The notes under the pieces were generated by a model. That model made no database searches. It was not told the origin of the DNA and saw nothing but the letters and a program-made list of their open reading frames with translations. A stretch of DNA of 5,290 nucleotides from Carnobacterium_A sp036639135 (GTDB lineage: Bacteria; Bacillota; Bacilli; Lactobacillales; Carnobacteriaceae): contig JAVWJE010000106.1 in NCBI GenBank assembly GCA_036639135.1, forward strand, positions 1 through 5,290, read 5' to 3'. The translations under genes were made by a program, and so were the position numbers. Position 1 is the stretch's first letter. Every line of letters starts with the position of its first letter. Shown piece after piece: positions 1 to 5,242 of the stretch.

Positions 1-1
1 C

Positions 2-40
2 CTATATAAGACACTTTTTATATTTCAGTGTCCTTTATAG
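2..40 (-). terminator. Imperfect hairpin after the LCP gene, possible terminator
   Basis: A symmetric dyad with 14-bp arms (2-15 and 27-40) and an 11-nt centre lies 38 bp past the LCP stop codon. The inner six pairs, GACACT/AGTGTC, are perfect. In minus-strand RNA one of the two mismatches becomes a G-U pair, while in plus-strand RNA it is A-C, so the structure suits a transcript of the LCP gene better. The 3' arm carries only a weak U-rich stretch (UUAUAU) instead of a clean U tract. The window edge hides what follows. Confidence 0.4.
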
Positions 41-77
41 AGGGAGCATATCAAAGAGAGTTTGGTGTTTTTTCGTA

Positions 78-1133
78 TTAATTGCTGTTGTAATAATTAG
101 ATAAGCCATTTGTCTGGAAAGTGTAGTCTGGTTCATCTCGTTCATCAGGAGAGTCTAAACCTAATGATACTCGTAAGCGATGGCTGATAAACTCTAAACT
201 ATCAGGATAAACTTCTACCATACTAGCACCATATAAATCGAAATCAGTCCAATCAAAGACGTAACTTTCAAACTCATATTTTCCATCAAGTCCTGTTTGA
301 GCAATACCAAGCATATCATTAAAGCGAATATCGGTCCGCATATTTTTACCAACAGCTGTAATAGCATCAGAATATTTTGAGATAGAACCGACTTTTAAAG
401 CTTTATTGGCAACAGCTTGAATAAGCAATTGCTGTCTTTCACCACGTTTAACATCATTATCAATTTTTCTGGTTCTTGCTAAAGCTAAAGCTTCTTCACC
501 ATTAAGTGTTTGCAATCCTTTTTCAAGGTGGATTTGGTCTAGAATTCCTTCAGCATCTTGTTCAGAGAAAGTGATTGGAACGTTTACTTCGATTCCATCT
601 AAAGCATCTATGATCTCTAGAAAAGCATCAAAGTTAAAGGTTATATAATAATGGATTGGAACATCTAAAAGATTTTCAACGGATTCTATAGTAGCTTGTT
701 CTTCTCCTTTAGAATAAGCGGCATTAATTTTGTCTTTTTCGTAAGTTTGTTCTTTATAAACAATGTTTGTGTACGTATCACGAGGAATACTAACCATATT
801 AACAACGTGGTTATTTGGATCGATAGTCATATAGATTAAAGAATCTGCTCTAGCACTGCCTAACTTTCGACTATTATTATCATCAATACCCATTAATAAA
901 ATAGAAGTTGTTTCATTTAGTGGATTGACTGTGACAGCATTTTCTCGTTTAAGAGTATGATAAGACGAATCAACAGCCTTTTGAGCCGTAGCGTATAATT
1001 TAGCAAAATAAACAGCTGCTACTAAGATAAGCACCATAAGGGGCACCAACAACCATAAGATTACTTTAGATTTTGTCTTTTTGTTAGAACGACTAGTAGT
1101 TAAACGTGTATTATTTTGGTTTTTCAAAATCAT
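78..1133 (-). CDS. LytR-CpsA-Psr (LCP) family cell-wall polymer ligase
   Basis: This gene encodes a 351-residue membrane-anchored protein of the LCP family. The family moves teichoic acid or other anionic polymers from undecaprenyl-pyrophosphate onto peptidoglycan, outside the membrane. The N-terminus is short, basic and cytoplasmic (residues 1-23), followed by one transmembrane helix at about 24-46. The LCP domain spans roughly 76-245. It shows GID (82-84), ARADSL (94-99), SIPRDT (115-120), KINAAY (135-140), DALDGIEVNVP (176-186), ALARTRK (217-223) and the KRGERQQ block (229-235). The Arg and Asp residues in these blocks are those that bind the pyrophosphate and metal in the family. A C-terminal tail follows the domain and ends acidic and Asn/Tyr-rich. 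Its position beside yvyE matches B. subtilis tagV (yvhJ), but the exact polymer is unknown. The start is doubtful: AGGAG lies only 1 nt from this ATG but 7 nt from an in-frame TTG at codon 3 (1125-1127), which may be the true start. Confidence 0.93.
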   Translation of the reverse strand: MILKNQNNTRLTTSRSNKKTKSKVILWLLVPLMVLILVAAVYFAKLYATAQKAVDSSYHTLKRENAVTVNPLNETTSILLMGIDDNNSRKLGSARADSLIYMTIDPNNHVVNMVSIPRDTYTNIVYKEQTYEKDKINAAYSKGEEQATIESVENLLDVPIHYYITFNFDAFLEIIDALDGIEVNVPITFSEQDAEGILDQIHLEKGLQTLNGEEALALARTRKIDNDVKRGERQQLLIQAVANKALKVGSISKYSDAITAVGKNMRTDIRFNDMLGIAQTGLDGKYEFESYVFDWTDFDLYGASMVEVYPDSLEFISHRLRVSLGLDSPDERDEPDYTFQTNGLSNYYNSN

Positions 1134-1140
1134 TCTCCTA
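1134..1140 (-). promoter_or_regulatory. LCP gene ribosome binding site (argues for a TTG start)
   Basis: Read on the minus strand this is TAGGAGA, directly before the ATG at 1131-1133. The AGGAG core occupies 1135-1139 and leaves a 1-nt spacer to ATG, too short for normal initiation. The spacer to the in-frame TTG at 1125-1127 is 7 nt, which is ideal. I infer that initiation may be at TTG, removing two residues. Confidence 0.6.
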
Positions 1141-1177
1141 TAATGTGTAGAGTAGTTTGTAAAAAAAGTTCTTACTC

Positions 1178-1186
1178 ATTTTATCA
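1178..1186 (-). promoter_or_regulatory. Probable extended -10 promoter of the LCP gene
   Basis: On the minus strand the sequence reads TGATAAAAT: a TG extension, one spacer base, then TAAAAT, which matches the -10 consensus at 5 of 6 positions. No good -35 box lies 16-18 bp upstream, as is common for extended -10 promoters. Transcription would start near 1171 and give a leader of about 40 nt. Because no terminator is visible after yigZ, the LCP gene could also be reached by read-through from yigZ. Confidence 0.45.
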
Positions 1187-1231
1187 CAATAATAGAGGTA
1201 GGAGTAGTTACTTTAAAAAAATATGATTTTC

Positions 1232-1882
1232 TTAAGTATTATTTCGACTTAACCTTTTAGATTCATGGTAACTCATTTGTCCGTCTTCAAATTGAACTTG
1301 CCCACTTAACCAATTGGTCAAGTCTTCTTTAAAGATAACAACTTTCTCTTCATCAACTAAACAGATAAACGTAACATTTTCTGTATAGAGAATATCTGCG
1401 AGGGTGTAATCTGATTCGTTTAAACTATTTTCTAATTTTCCAGAAGCGGGATAACTAACCGTAACTGAAACTTTAACCTGTAAATCTCTTGAAACAACAC
1501 CAATTTCATCTAAAGCTAGGCTAACTGACTTTTGGTAAGCACGAATAAGTCCGCCAGCTCCTAATTTGGTTCCACCAAAATAACGTGTTACAACAGCAAC
1601 AACGTATTTAAGATCTTGTTTTTTTAAGACTTCAAGCATAGGCACCCCAGCCGTTCCAGTAGGTTCTCCATCATCATAAGCTCGTTGAATATCATTTTGA
1701 TCTCCAATTAAATAAGCTACACAGTTGTGATTGGCTTTCCAGTGTTTTTTTTTAACCATTTGTATGTATTCTTGTGCTTCAGCTTCGTCAGTTACTCTTT
1801 TTAAGTGACAGATAAAGCGAGATTTTTTTATTTCGGTTTCAACTATCCCATCTTTAGCGATGGTATAATAGTGTTTGAGCAT
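1232..1882 (-). CDS. yvyE: YigZ/YvyE family protein (IMPACT family)
   Basis: This gene encodes a 216-residue cytoplasmic protein of the UPF0029/IMPACT family, close to the usual length of bacterial members. The signature is clear. DDGEPTGTAG is at 70-79, followed by the VVAVVTRYFGGTKLGAGGL block, with RYFGGTKLGAGGL at 100-112. The SRF motif sits at 21-23, and a smaller C-terminal ferredoxin-like domain (DUF1949 type) covers roughly 138-197. Eukaryotic IMPACT proteins act on translation control through GCN1/GCN2. Bacterial YigZ is thought to bind nucleic acid or ribosomes, but its exact role is unsettled. The start is secure: AAGGAGG at 1891-1897 lies 8 nt from the ATG. The gene is divergent from degV and lies upstream of the LCP gene on the same strand. 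A gene of this family lies beside degV/comF or comFA/comFC in many Firmicutes, which supports the call. Confidence 0.95.
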   Translation of the reverse strand: MLKHYYTIAKDGIVETEIKKSRFICHLKRVTDEAEAQEYIQMVKKKHWKANHNCVAYLIGDQNDIQRAYDDGEPTGTAGVPMLEVLKKQDLKYVVAVVTRYFGGTKLGAGGLIRAYQKSVSLALDEIGVVSRDLQVKVSVTVSYPASGKLENSLNESDYTLADILYTENVTFICLVDEEKVVIFKEDLTNWLSGQVQFEDGQMSYHESKRLSRNNT

Positions 1883-1920
1883 GCTTGTTGCCTCCTTTTT
1901 TGTGAATCATTTTTCTGTTT

Positions 1921-1972
1921 AATTTAACGACTAGCTAAATTGGCGGTAGACTTACGCTCTCTTAGTTTACCG
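1921..1972. repeat. Two adjacent inverted repeats in the yigZ leader
   Basis: The first dyad is AATTTA (1921-1926) / TAAATT (1936-1941), with a 9-nt centre. The second is CGGTAGACT (1944-1952) / AGTTTACCG (1964-1972), with an 11-nt centre and one non-Watson-Crick position. That position is G-U in plus-strand RNA but C-A in minus-strand RNA. Neither is followed by a T tract on either strand, so they are not simple terminators. They lie between the predicted yigZ transcription start and its ribosome binding site. A leader structure or a regulator-binding site are both possible. Confidence 0.45.
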
Positions 1973-2015
1973 TGAGTAACAGGAATCGACAAGAACTAAC
2001 GCTTGGTTAAGATTC

Positions 2016-2043
2016 AGTATAATACGACTAATCGTTATGAAAA
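2016..2043 (-). promoter_or_regulatory. Probable yigZ promoter
   Basis: On the minus strand TTTTCA (2038-2043, 4 of 6 to the -35 consensus) is followed after 16 bp by TATACT (2016-2021, 5 of 6 to the -10 consensus). Transcription would start near 2009, giving a leader of about 125 nt before yigZ. The spacer contains an imperfect palindrome, ACGACTAATCGT on the plus strand (2024-2035, 10 of 12 positions symmetric), that could be an operator. Confidence 0.45.
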
Positions 2044-2084
2044 CTAGTTATTGTGAACATTCCCTTAAGATTGATTTTTTTTAA

Positions 2085-2111
2085 TTTAGATTCCTCAGAG
2101 TGTGCTATACT
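2085..2111 (+). promoter_or_regulatory. Probable degV promoter with extended -10
   Basis: TGCTATACT (2103-2111) is an extended -10: TG, one base, then TATACT, which matches 5 of 6. A weak -35, TTTAGA (2085-2090), lies 15 bp upstream of the hexamer. Transcription should start near 2118, giving a leader of about 42 nt before the TTG start at 2160. This position argues against the longer reading frame that opens with TTG at 2118, since that codon would be at the transcript's first base. Confidence 0.55.
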
Positions 2112-2114
2112 CTG
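2096..2114. repeat. Inverted repeat over the degV -10 box
   Basis: CAGAGT (2096-2101) and ACTCTG (2109-2114) form a perfect 6-bp inverted repeat with a 7-bp centre that holds part of the extended -10. A dyad placed over a -10 could bind a dimeric repressor. Arms of this length can also occur by chance, so the operator role is inference only. Confidence 0.35.
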
Positions 2115-2159
2115 TAGTTGTATACAAAAGATAAAAATGAAAAAGGCGTGTGTTTAAAA

Positions 2160-3044
2160 TTGAAAATTGCAATAGTTACAGACAGTACGTCTTATTTGAC
2201 TGAAAAACAATACAAAGAAAATTCGATTTACAAGTTACCACTATCGGTCGTCATAGATAACACTGCCTATTTAGAAGAAGTGGAAATTGGAAACGAAGAA
2301 TTTTTCGAAAAGATAACGAATATGAAAGTTTTGCCAACCAGTTCTCAACCAACCACTGGGCAAATCATCACTTTATTTAATGAGCTCGCAAAAGATTACG
2401 ATGCCATTATAAGTATTCACTTATCAAGTGAGATTAGTGGAACATATGCTAATGTAGCTAGTGTGGCTAATATGATGGATAACGTTGCGATCTATCCGTA
2501 TGATTCAGAACTAAGCTGTGCTTCACAAGGTTATTATGTGTTAGAAGCAGCTCGCTTAGCTAGAAATGGGTATACTGTAGAAGAAATTTTCCAAGTTCTA
2601 TCTCAAATGCGTAAAACAATGAAAGCTTATTTTTTAGTAGATGATTTGAATCACTTAGTACGAGGTGGACGACTTTCTAATGGTTCCGCAATGATTGGAT
2701 CATTGCTAAAAATTAAACCGATATTATTCTTTGAGAACAAGCAAATCGTCGTATTTGAAAAAATTAGAACAACAAAAAAAGCATTGAAACGAATTGAACA
2801 ACTCTTGGCAGAAGATTTGTTAAAAGGTTACCCATTTGTTGCAACAATTATTCAGTGTAATGCACAAGAACAAGCAGCAAATTGGGAGAGCCAATTGAGA
2901 GAAAAATACCCAACGGTAAGATTTGAAACCAGTCATTTTGGACCAGTCATCGGTACACATTTAGGTGAGGGAGCATTAGGAATGACTTGGGTAGAAGACC
3001 AAACTAAAATTGAAACAGTTTTAATCAAACAACAAAGCAGATAA
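2160..3044 (+). CDS. degV: DegV family fatty-acid-binding protein (FakB-like)
   Basis: This gene encodes a DegV-family protein of 294 residues, counted from TTG at 2160. Members called FakB bind a fatty acid and present it to the kinase FakA for phosphorylation, feeding exogenous or recycled acyl chains into phospholipid synthesis. Visible family blocks are IVTDSTS (5-11), LPTSSQPTTG (58-67), SSEISGTYAN (89-98), DDLNHLVRGGRLS (161-173), IKPIL (185-189) and GPVIGTHLGEGALG (261-274). By analogy with FakB, Thr60, Ser93 and His267 would contact the carboxylate. I chose the TTG start because homologues begin MKIAIVTDS, a promoter ends just before 2118, and AAAAGG (2141-2146) precedes it, though with a long 13-nt spacer. 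Other in-frame openings (TTG 2118, GTG 2148) have no usable binding site. No fakA kinase gene lies in the window, so the partner is elsewhere. The gene is a single transcription unit, closed by its own terminator. Confidence 0.93.
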   Translation: MKIAIVTDSTSYLTEKQYKENSIYKLPLSVVIDNTAYLEEVEIGNEEFFEKITNMKVLPTSSQPTTGQIITLFNELAKDYDAIISIHLSSEISGTYANVASVANMMDNVAIYPYDSELSCASQGYYVLEAARLARNGYTVEEIFQVLSQMRKTMKAYFLVDDLNHLVRGGRLSNGSAMIGSLLKIKPILFFENKQIVVFEKIRTTKKALKRIEQLLAEDLLKGYPFVATIIQCNAQEQAANWESQLREKYPTVRFETSHFGPVIGTHLGEGALGMTWVEDQTKIETVLIKQQSR

Positions 3045-3064
3045 GACAGCTTTGTTGTTTTTTT
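3027..3064 (+). terminator. Intrinsic terminator of degV, overlapping its 3' end
   Basis: A perfect 12-bp stem, AAACAACAAAGC (3027-3038) with GCTTTGTTGTTT (3049-3060), encloses a 10-nt loop and runs into seven T residues (3058-3064). The 5' arm encodes the last degV codons and the TAA stop (3042-3044) lies in the loop. It separates degV transcription from comFA. Confidence 0.88.
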
Positions 3065-3067
3065 GCG

Positions 3068-3075
3068 TACGTTTA
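3068..3075 (+). promoter_or_regulatory. Com-box-like octamer before comFA
   Basis: TACGTTTA matches 6 of 8 positions of TACGAATA, the box used by the alternative sigma factor ComX in streptococci for late competence genes. It follows the T tract of the degV terminator and would place the transcript start near 3081, leaving about 24 nt to the comFA start. The only housekeeping-like pair here is poor: TTGTTT (3055-3060) and TATAGA (3079-3084). The assignment is tentative, because two mismatches in eight is weak and ComX specificity outside streptococci varies. Confidence 0.25.
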
Positions 3076-3087
3076 TTTTATAGATAG

Positions 3088-3094
3088 AAAGGAG
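3088..3094 (+). promoter_or_regulatory. comFA ribosome binding site with two possible starts
   Basis: AAAGGAG precedes GTG (3099-3101) by 4 nt and ATG (3105-3107) by 10 nt, both in the same frame. Each spacer is slightly off the optimum. The stronger ATG codon makes 3105 the more likely start, and the choice changes the protein by only two residues. Confidence 0.6.
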
Positions 3095-3104
3095 AAAAGT
3101 GTCT

Positions 3105-4451
3105 ATGCTTGAACTAAACGGACGAGAAGTTTTATTACAAGAACTAACGAAACCTTTAGAAAAAAATGAAGGAATTACTCAAATAAAAGGATTCAAAAAA
3201 GTGAATGGGCAACCTCAGTGTAGCCGATGTGGGACAAGTGATCGTAAGAAAAGACAAGTCGCTCCTTGTGCTTGTGGACAAGACTGTTACTATTGCATCA
3301 CTTGTTTGCAAATGGGTAAAATTAAACGATGCAGCATCTTATATACATCTAAAGAACAAAATCAATTCGTTCCTTTAATTGTCCCAATATTAACTTGGGA
3401 AGGTGAATTATCAAAACAACAAGCAAAAGCATCAATAGATATCATAGAGACTATTCGGTTAAGAGAAGAACGGTTAATTTGGGCTGTAGCAGGAGCAGGC
3501 AAAACAGAAATGATTTTTAAAGGAATAGAGTTAGCCTTACAAGCTGGTCAAAGAGTGTGCATTGCATCCCCACGCGTAGATGTGTGTTTAGAACTAGCCC
3601 CACGTTTAAAAAGTGCTTTTAAAAACGTTCCATTAGCTGTTTTATATGGCGGATCGGATGAATCTTACTGTTATACTCAACTAGTTATCGCCACTACTCA
3701 TCAATTATTAAGGTTTAACCAAGCATTTGATGTGCTAATTATAGATGAGATTGATGCTTTTCCATTTGATGGCGATCAATCTTTGCAATATGCTGCTACT
3801 AAAGCCAAAAAAGAAAACGGAGCCCTTATCTTTTTGTCTGCGACACCCAGTAAAAAGATGCAGCACGCCATCCAACAAAAAAAACTGTCTGCAACGATGC
3901 TCCCTGCACGCTATCATGGATATCCATTACCTGAACCGAAATTAATTTGGTGTGGCGATTGGCAAAAAAAAATCAGTCGACAAAAAGCGACGGGTGTTTT
4001 TTTCAATTATTTAAAAAAAGCTTTAGAACAAAAAAGAAGAGTCCTTATTTTCTTACCGAATATTGCCTTAATGCAAAAGTTAGCGGTACAAATAAAAACT
4101 CGTTTTCCTGAGAATTTATTTACGACTGTTTATGCAGAGGATCCACAGCGAAAAGAAAAAATTATAGAGATGCGTCAAGAAAAATTTGATTTTCTTTTGA
4201 CAACGACTATTTTAGAAAGAGGTGTAACGTTTAAAGACATTGATGTATTTGTTTTGGGAGCAGAAGATCGAACATTTACTGAGTCTGCCTTAGTTCAGAT
4301 TGCTGGTCGGGCAGGGAGACACCAAGATTTTCCGGTTGGAACGGTTTTGTTTTTTTATTATGGACAGACAAAAGCGTTAAAAGGAGCAATACGTCAAATT
4401 AAAAAGATGAATCGATTAGCTATTGAAAGAGGGTTAGTAAAAAAATGTTAA
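3105..4451 (+). CDS. comFA: Late competence ATPase ComFA, DNA uptake helicase-like motor
   Basis: ComFA is the cytoplasmic DEAD-box-like ATPase that drives single-stranded DNA into the cell during natural transformation. It works with the ComEC channel and ComFC. Counted from ATG 3105 the protein has 448 residues, typical of the family. A cysteine-rich N-terminal zinc-binding region has Cys39/42, Cys55/57, Cys61/64/67 and Cys76. ATPase motifs follow in order: Walker A AGAGKTE (129-135), motif Ia ASPRVDV (154-160), Walker B DEID (214-217), motif III SAT (245-247), motif V ILERGVTF (369-376) and motif VI QIAGRAGR (398-405), with its arginine fingers. All key residues are present, so the gene looks intact. 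AAAGGAG (3088-3094) lies 10 nt from ATG 3105 and 4 nt from an in-frame GTG at 3099, so either could start the protein (448 or 450 residues). I prefer ATG. A terminator precedes the gene, and comFC overlaps its end. Confidence 0.96.
   Translation: MLELNGREVLLQELTKPLEKNEGITQIKGFKKVNGQPQCSRCGTSDRKKRQVAPCACGQDCYYCITCLQMGKIKRCSILYTSKEQNQFVPLIVPILTWEGELSKQQAKASIDIIETIRLREERLIWAVAGAGKTEMIFKGIELALQAGQRVCIASPRVDVCLELAPRLKSAFKNVPLAVLYGGSDESYCYTQLVIATTHQLLRFNQAFDVLIIDEIDAFPFDGDQSLQYAATKAKKENGALIFLSATPSKKMQHAIQQKKLSATMLPARYHGYPLPEPKLIWCGDWQKKISRQKATGVFFNYLKKALEQKRRVLIFLPNIALMQKLAVQIKTRFPENLFTTVYAEDPQRKEKIIEMRQEKFDFLLTTTILERGVTFKDIDVFVLGAEDRTFTESALVQIAGRAGRHQDFPVGTVLFFYYGQTKALKGAIRQIKKMNRLAIERGLVKKC
4439..4445 (+). 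other. In-phase A_AAA_AAA slippery heptamer at the comFA/comFC overlap
   Basis: The comFA frame reads GTA AAA AAA TGT TAA, so the seven A residues lie in the phase needed for -1 tandem slippage. A -1 shift there enters the comFC frame exactly at its ATG (4445) and would yield a ComFA-ComFC fusion. A Shine-Dalgarno-like AAAGAGGG (4426-4433) lies just upstream and also serves comFC initiation. The sequence is directly visible, but frameshifting itself is inference. Confidence 0.3.
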
Positions 4452-5146
4452 TCTGTTTATGTTGTGGCAAACAAGAGGCGGAAAGAGTGCTTCTAAGAGA
4501 TGTGCTCCTGTTTAAGAAGATTCTATCTGTTACCCGTTGTCATTCCTGTAATTCCAAGCTAGTGCAATTAGTTAATGAAGCCACTTGTATCGGATGTTGT
4601 CGAATAAAAACTGATCAAACGGAGTACTGTTTAGATTGTATCAAGTGGCAACAACACTATCCAGAATATCCTTTTAAACACACCGCTCTTTTTCAATACA
4701 ATACATTTTTAAAAGAATGGTTAGAAAACTTTAAATACAAAGGCGATTACCGTTTATCACATTTGTTTGATCAAGAGATTGTTGATTACTTTGATGCAAA
4801 AAATCAAAAAGGGAAATATGTTATTCCCATACCCATTAGTCAAAAAAGTATGAGTCTACGTGGCTTTAATCAAGTAGAAGAACTATTAAAATCTGCTGGA
4901 GTTAGCTATCATCCAGCTCTAATTCATGTAGCATCAGGAGAAAAACAATCCAGTAAAAATCGAAAGCAGCGAATGGAGTCACCTCAACCCTTTATTTTAG
5001 ATAAGAATTACTTTAGTGAGTTAAAAGACCAACAGATTATATTAATAGATGATGTCTATACTACTGGAAGAACGTTGTTTCATGCGGCTGAATTATTAAA
5101 ACAAGCGAATGTTGCAAAAATTGAAACATTTTCAGTCGCTAGATAA
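4445..5146 (+). CDS. comFC: Competence protein ComFC, phosphoribosyltransferase-like
   Basis: ComFC is a cytoplasmic protein needed for transformation, and it interacts with ComFA in DNA uptake. It belongs to the ComF/GntX group of phosphoribosyltransferase-like proteins. The 233-residue product has a cysteine-rich zinc-finger N-terminus (Cys4, 6, 7, 32, 35, 48, 51, 52, 62 and 65). The phosphoribosyltransferase fold follows: an FKYKGD segment at 96-101, VIPIPIS at 126-132, RGFNQ at 139-143, and the PRPP-binding loop ILIDDVYTTGRT at 199-210. The two acidic residues and the TTGRT loop are intact. The ATG overlaps the end of comFA by 7 nt (ATGTTAA), and GAGGG (4429-4433) lies 11 nt upstream, so the two are translationally coupled in one operon. 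comFB, which separates comFA and comFC in B. subtilis, is absent. No clear terminator follows, so some transcripts may run on into the next gene. Confidence 0.95.
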   Translation: MLICLCCGKQEAERVLLRDVLLFKKILSVTRCHSCNSKLVQLVNEATCIGCCRIKTDQTEYCLDCIKWQQHYPEYPFKHTALFQYNTFLKEWLENFKYKGDYRLSHLFDQEIVDYFDAKNQKGKYVIPIPISQKSMSLRGFNQVEELLKSAGVSYHPALIHVASGEKQSSKNRKQRMESPQPFILDKNYFSELKDQQIILIDDVYTTGRTLFHAAELLKQANVAKIETFSVAR

Positions 5147-5169
5147 AAGAGAATTATAATTTATTTTGT

Positions 5170-5198
5170 TTGTTAATTAAAGCGCTATCCTATATAAT
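5170..5198 (+). promoter_or_regulatory. Housekeeping promoter of the hpf-like gene
   Basis: TTGTTA (5170-5175, 4 of 6 to the -35 consensus), a 17-bp spacer and a perfect TATAAT (5193-5198) make this the best promoter in the window. Transcription should start near 5205, giving a leader of about 76 nt. This lets the downstream gene be expressed apart from the competence operon. Confidence 0.8.
5177..5190 (+). promoter_or_regulatory. Candidate catabolite-responsive element (cre) for CcpA
   Basis: TTAAAGCGCTATCC matches 12 of 14 positions of the cre consensus TGWAANCGNTNWCA. It differs at position 2 (T for G) and position 14 (C for A), and it contains the central CG in an AAGCGCT core. It lies wholly between the -35 and -10 boxes, where bound CcpA would block RNA polymerase. 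That would link hibernation-factor expression to sugar depletion. The sequence match is seen; the binding is inferred. Confidence 0.5.
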
Positions 5199-5205
5199 TG
5201 AATTA

Positions 5206-5242
5206 AGCAAACTACCAGTTGAGTGGTCCGACTGGTGTTGCT
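5206..5242 (+). ncRNA. 5' leader hairpin of the hpf-like mRNA
   Basis: The outer arms AGCAA (5206-5210) and TTGCT (5238-5242) and the inner arms ACCAGTTG (5214-5221) and CGACTGGT (5229-5236, one G-U pair) fold into one long hairpin with a small internal loop and a 7-nt apical loop. It begins at the predicted transcript start and no T tract follows it, so it is a leader structure and not a terminator. It could stabilise the mRNA or act in regulation. Structured leaders before raiA/hpf have been described in Firmicutes, and I cannot say from sequence alone whether this is one of them. Confidence 0.5.

Noticed and set aside
1134..1231. Terminator between yigZ and the LCP gene
   Set aside because: A-rich and T-rich runs are present, but I found no stem next to them. 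Read-through from yigZ into the LCP gene remains possible.
2037..2084. 15-codon open frame before degV, possible leader peptide
   Set aside because: It has no Shine-Dalgarno sequence, lies upstream of the predicted degV transcript start and ends before it, and shows no codon pattern suggesting attenuation.
3735..3917. 60-codon open frame on the minus strand inside comFA
   Set aside because: It lies wholly within the well-supported comFA gene, between the Walker B region and motif III. It has no family resemblance and no reason to be translated.
3745..3945. 66-codon open frame on the plus strand inside comFA
   Set aside because: It is an out-of-frame shadow of comFA covering conserved ATPase motifs in the true frame. 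No ribosome binding site marks it as a gene.
5147..5169. Possible intrinsic terminator after comFC
   Set aside because: The stretch is AT-rich with a short AATTATAATT palindrome but has no GC-containing stem and no proper stem-plus-T-tract arrangement.
5206..5242. Leader hairpin considered as the comFC terminator
   Set aside because: It lies after a good promoter and is not followed by a T tract, so a role in the leader of the next gene fits better.
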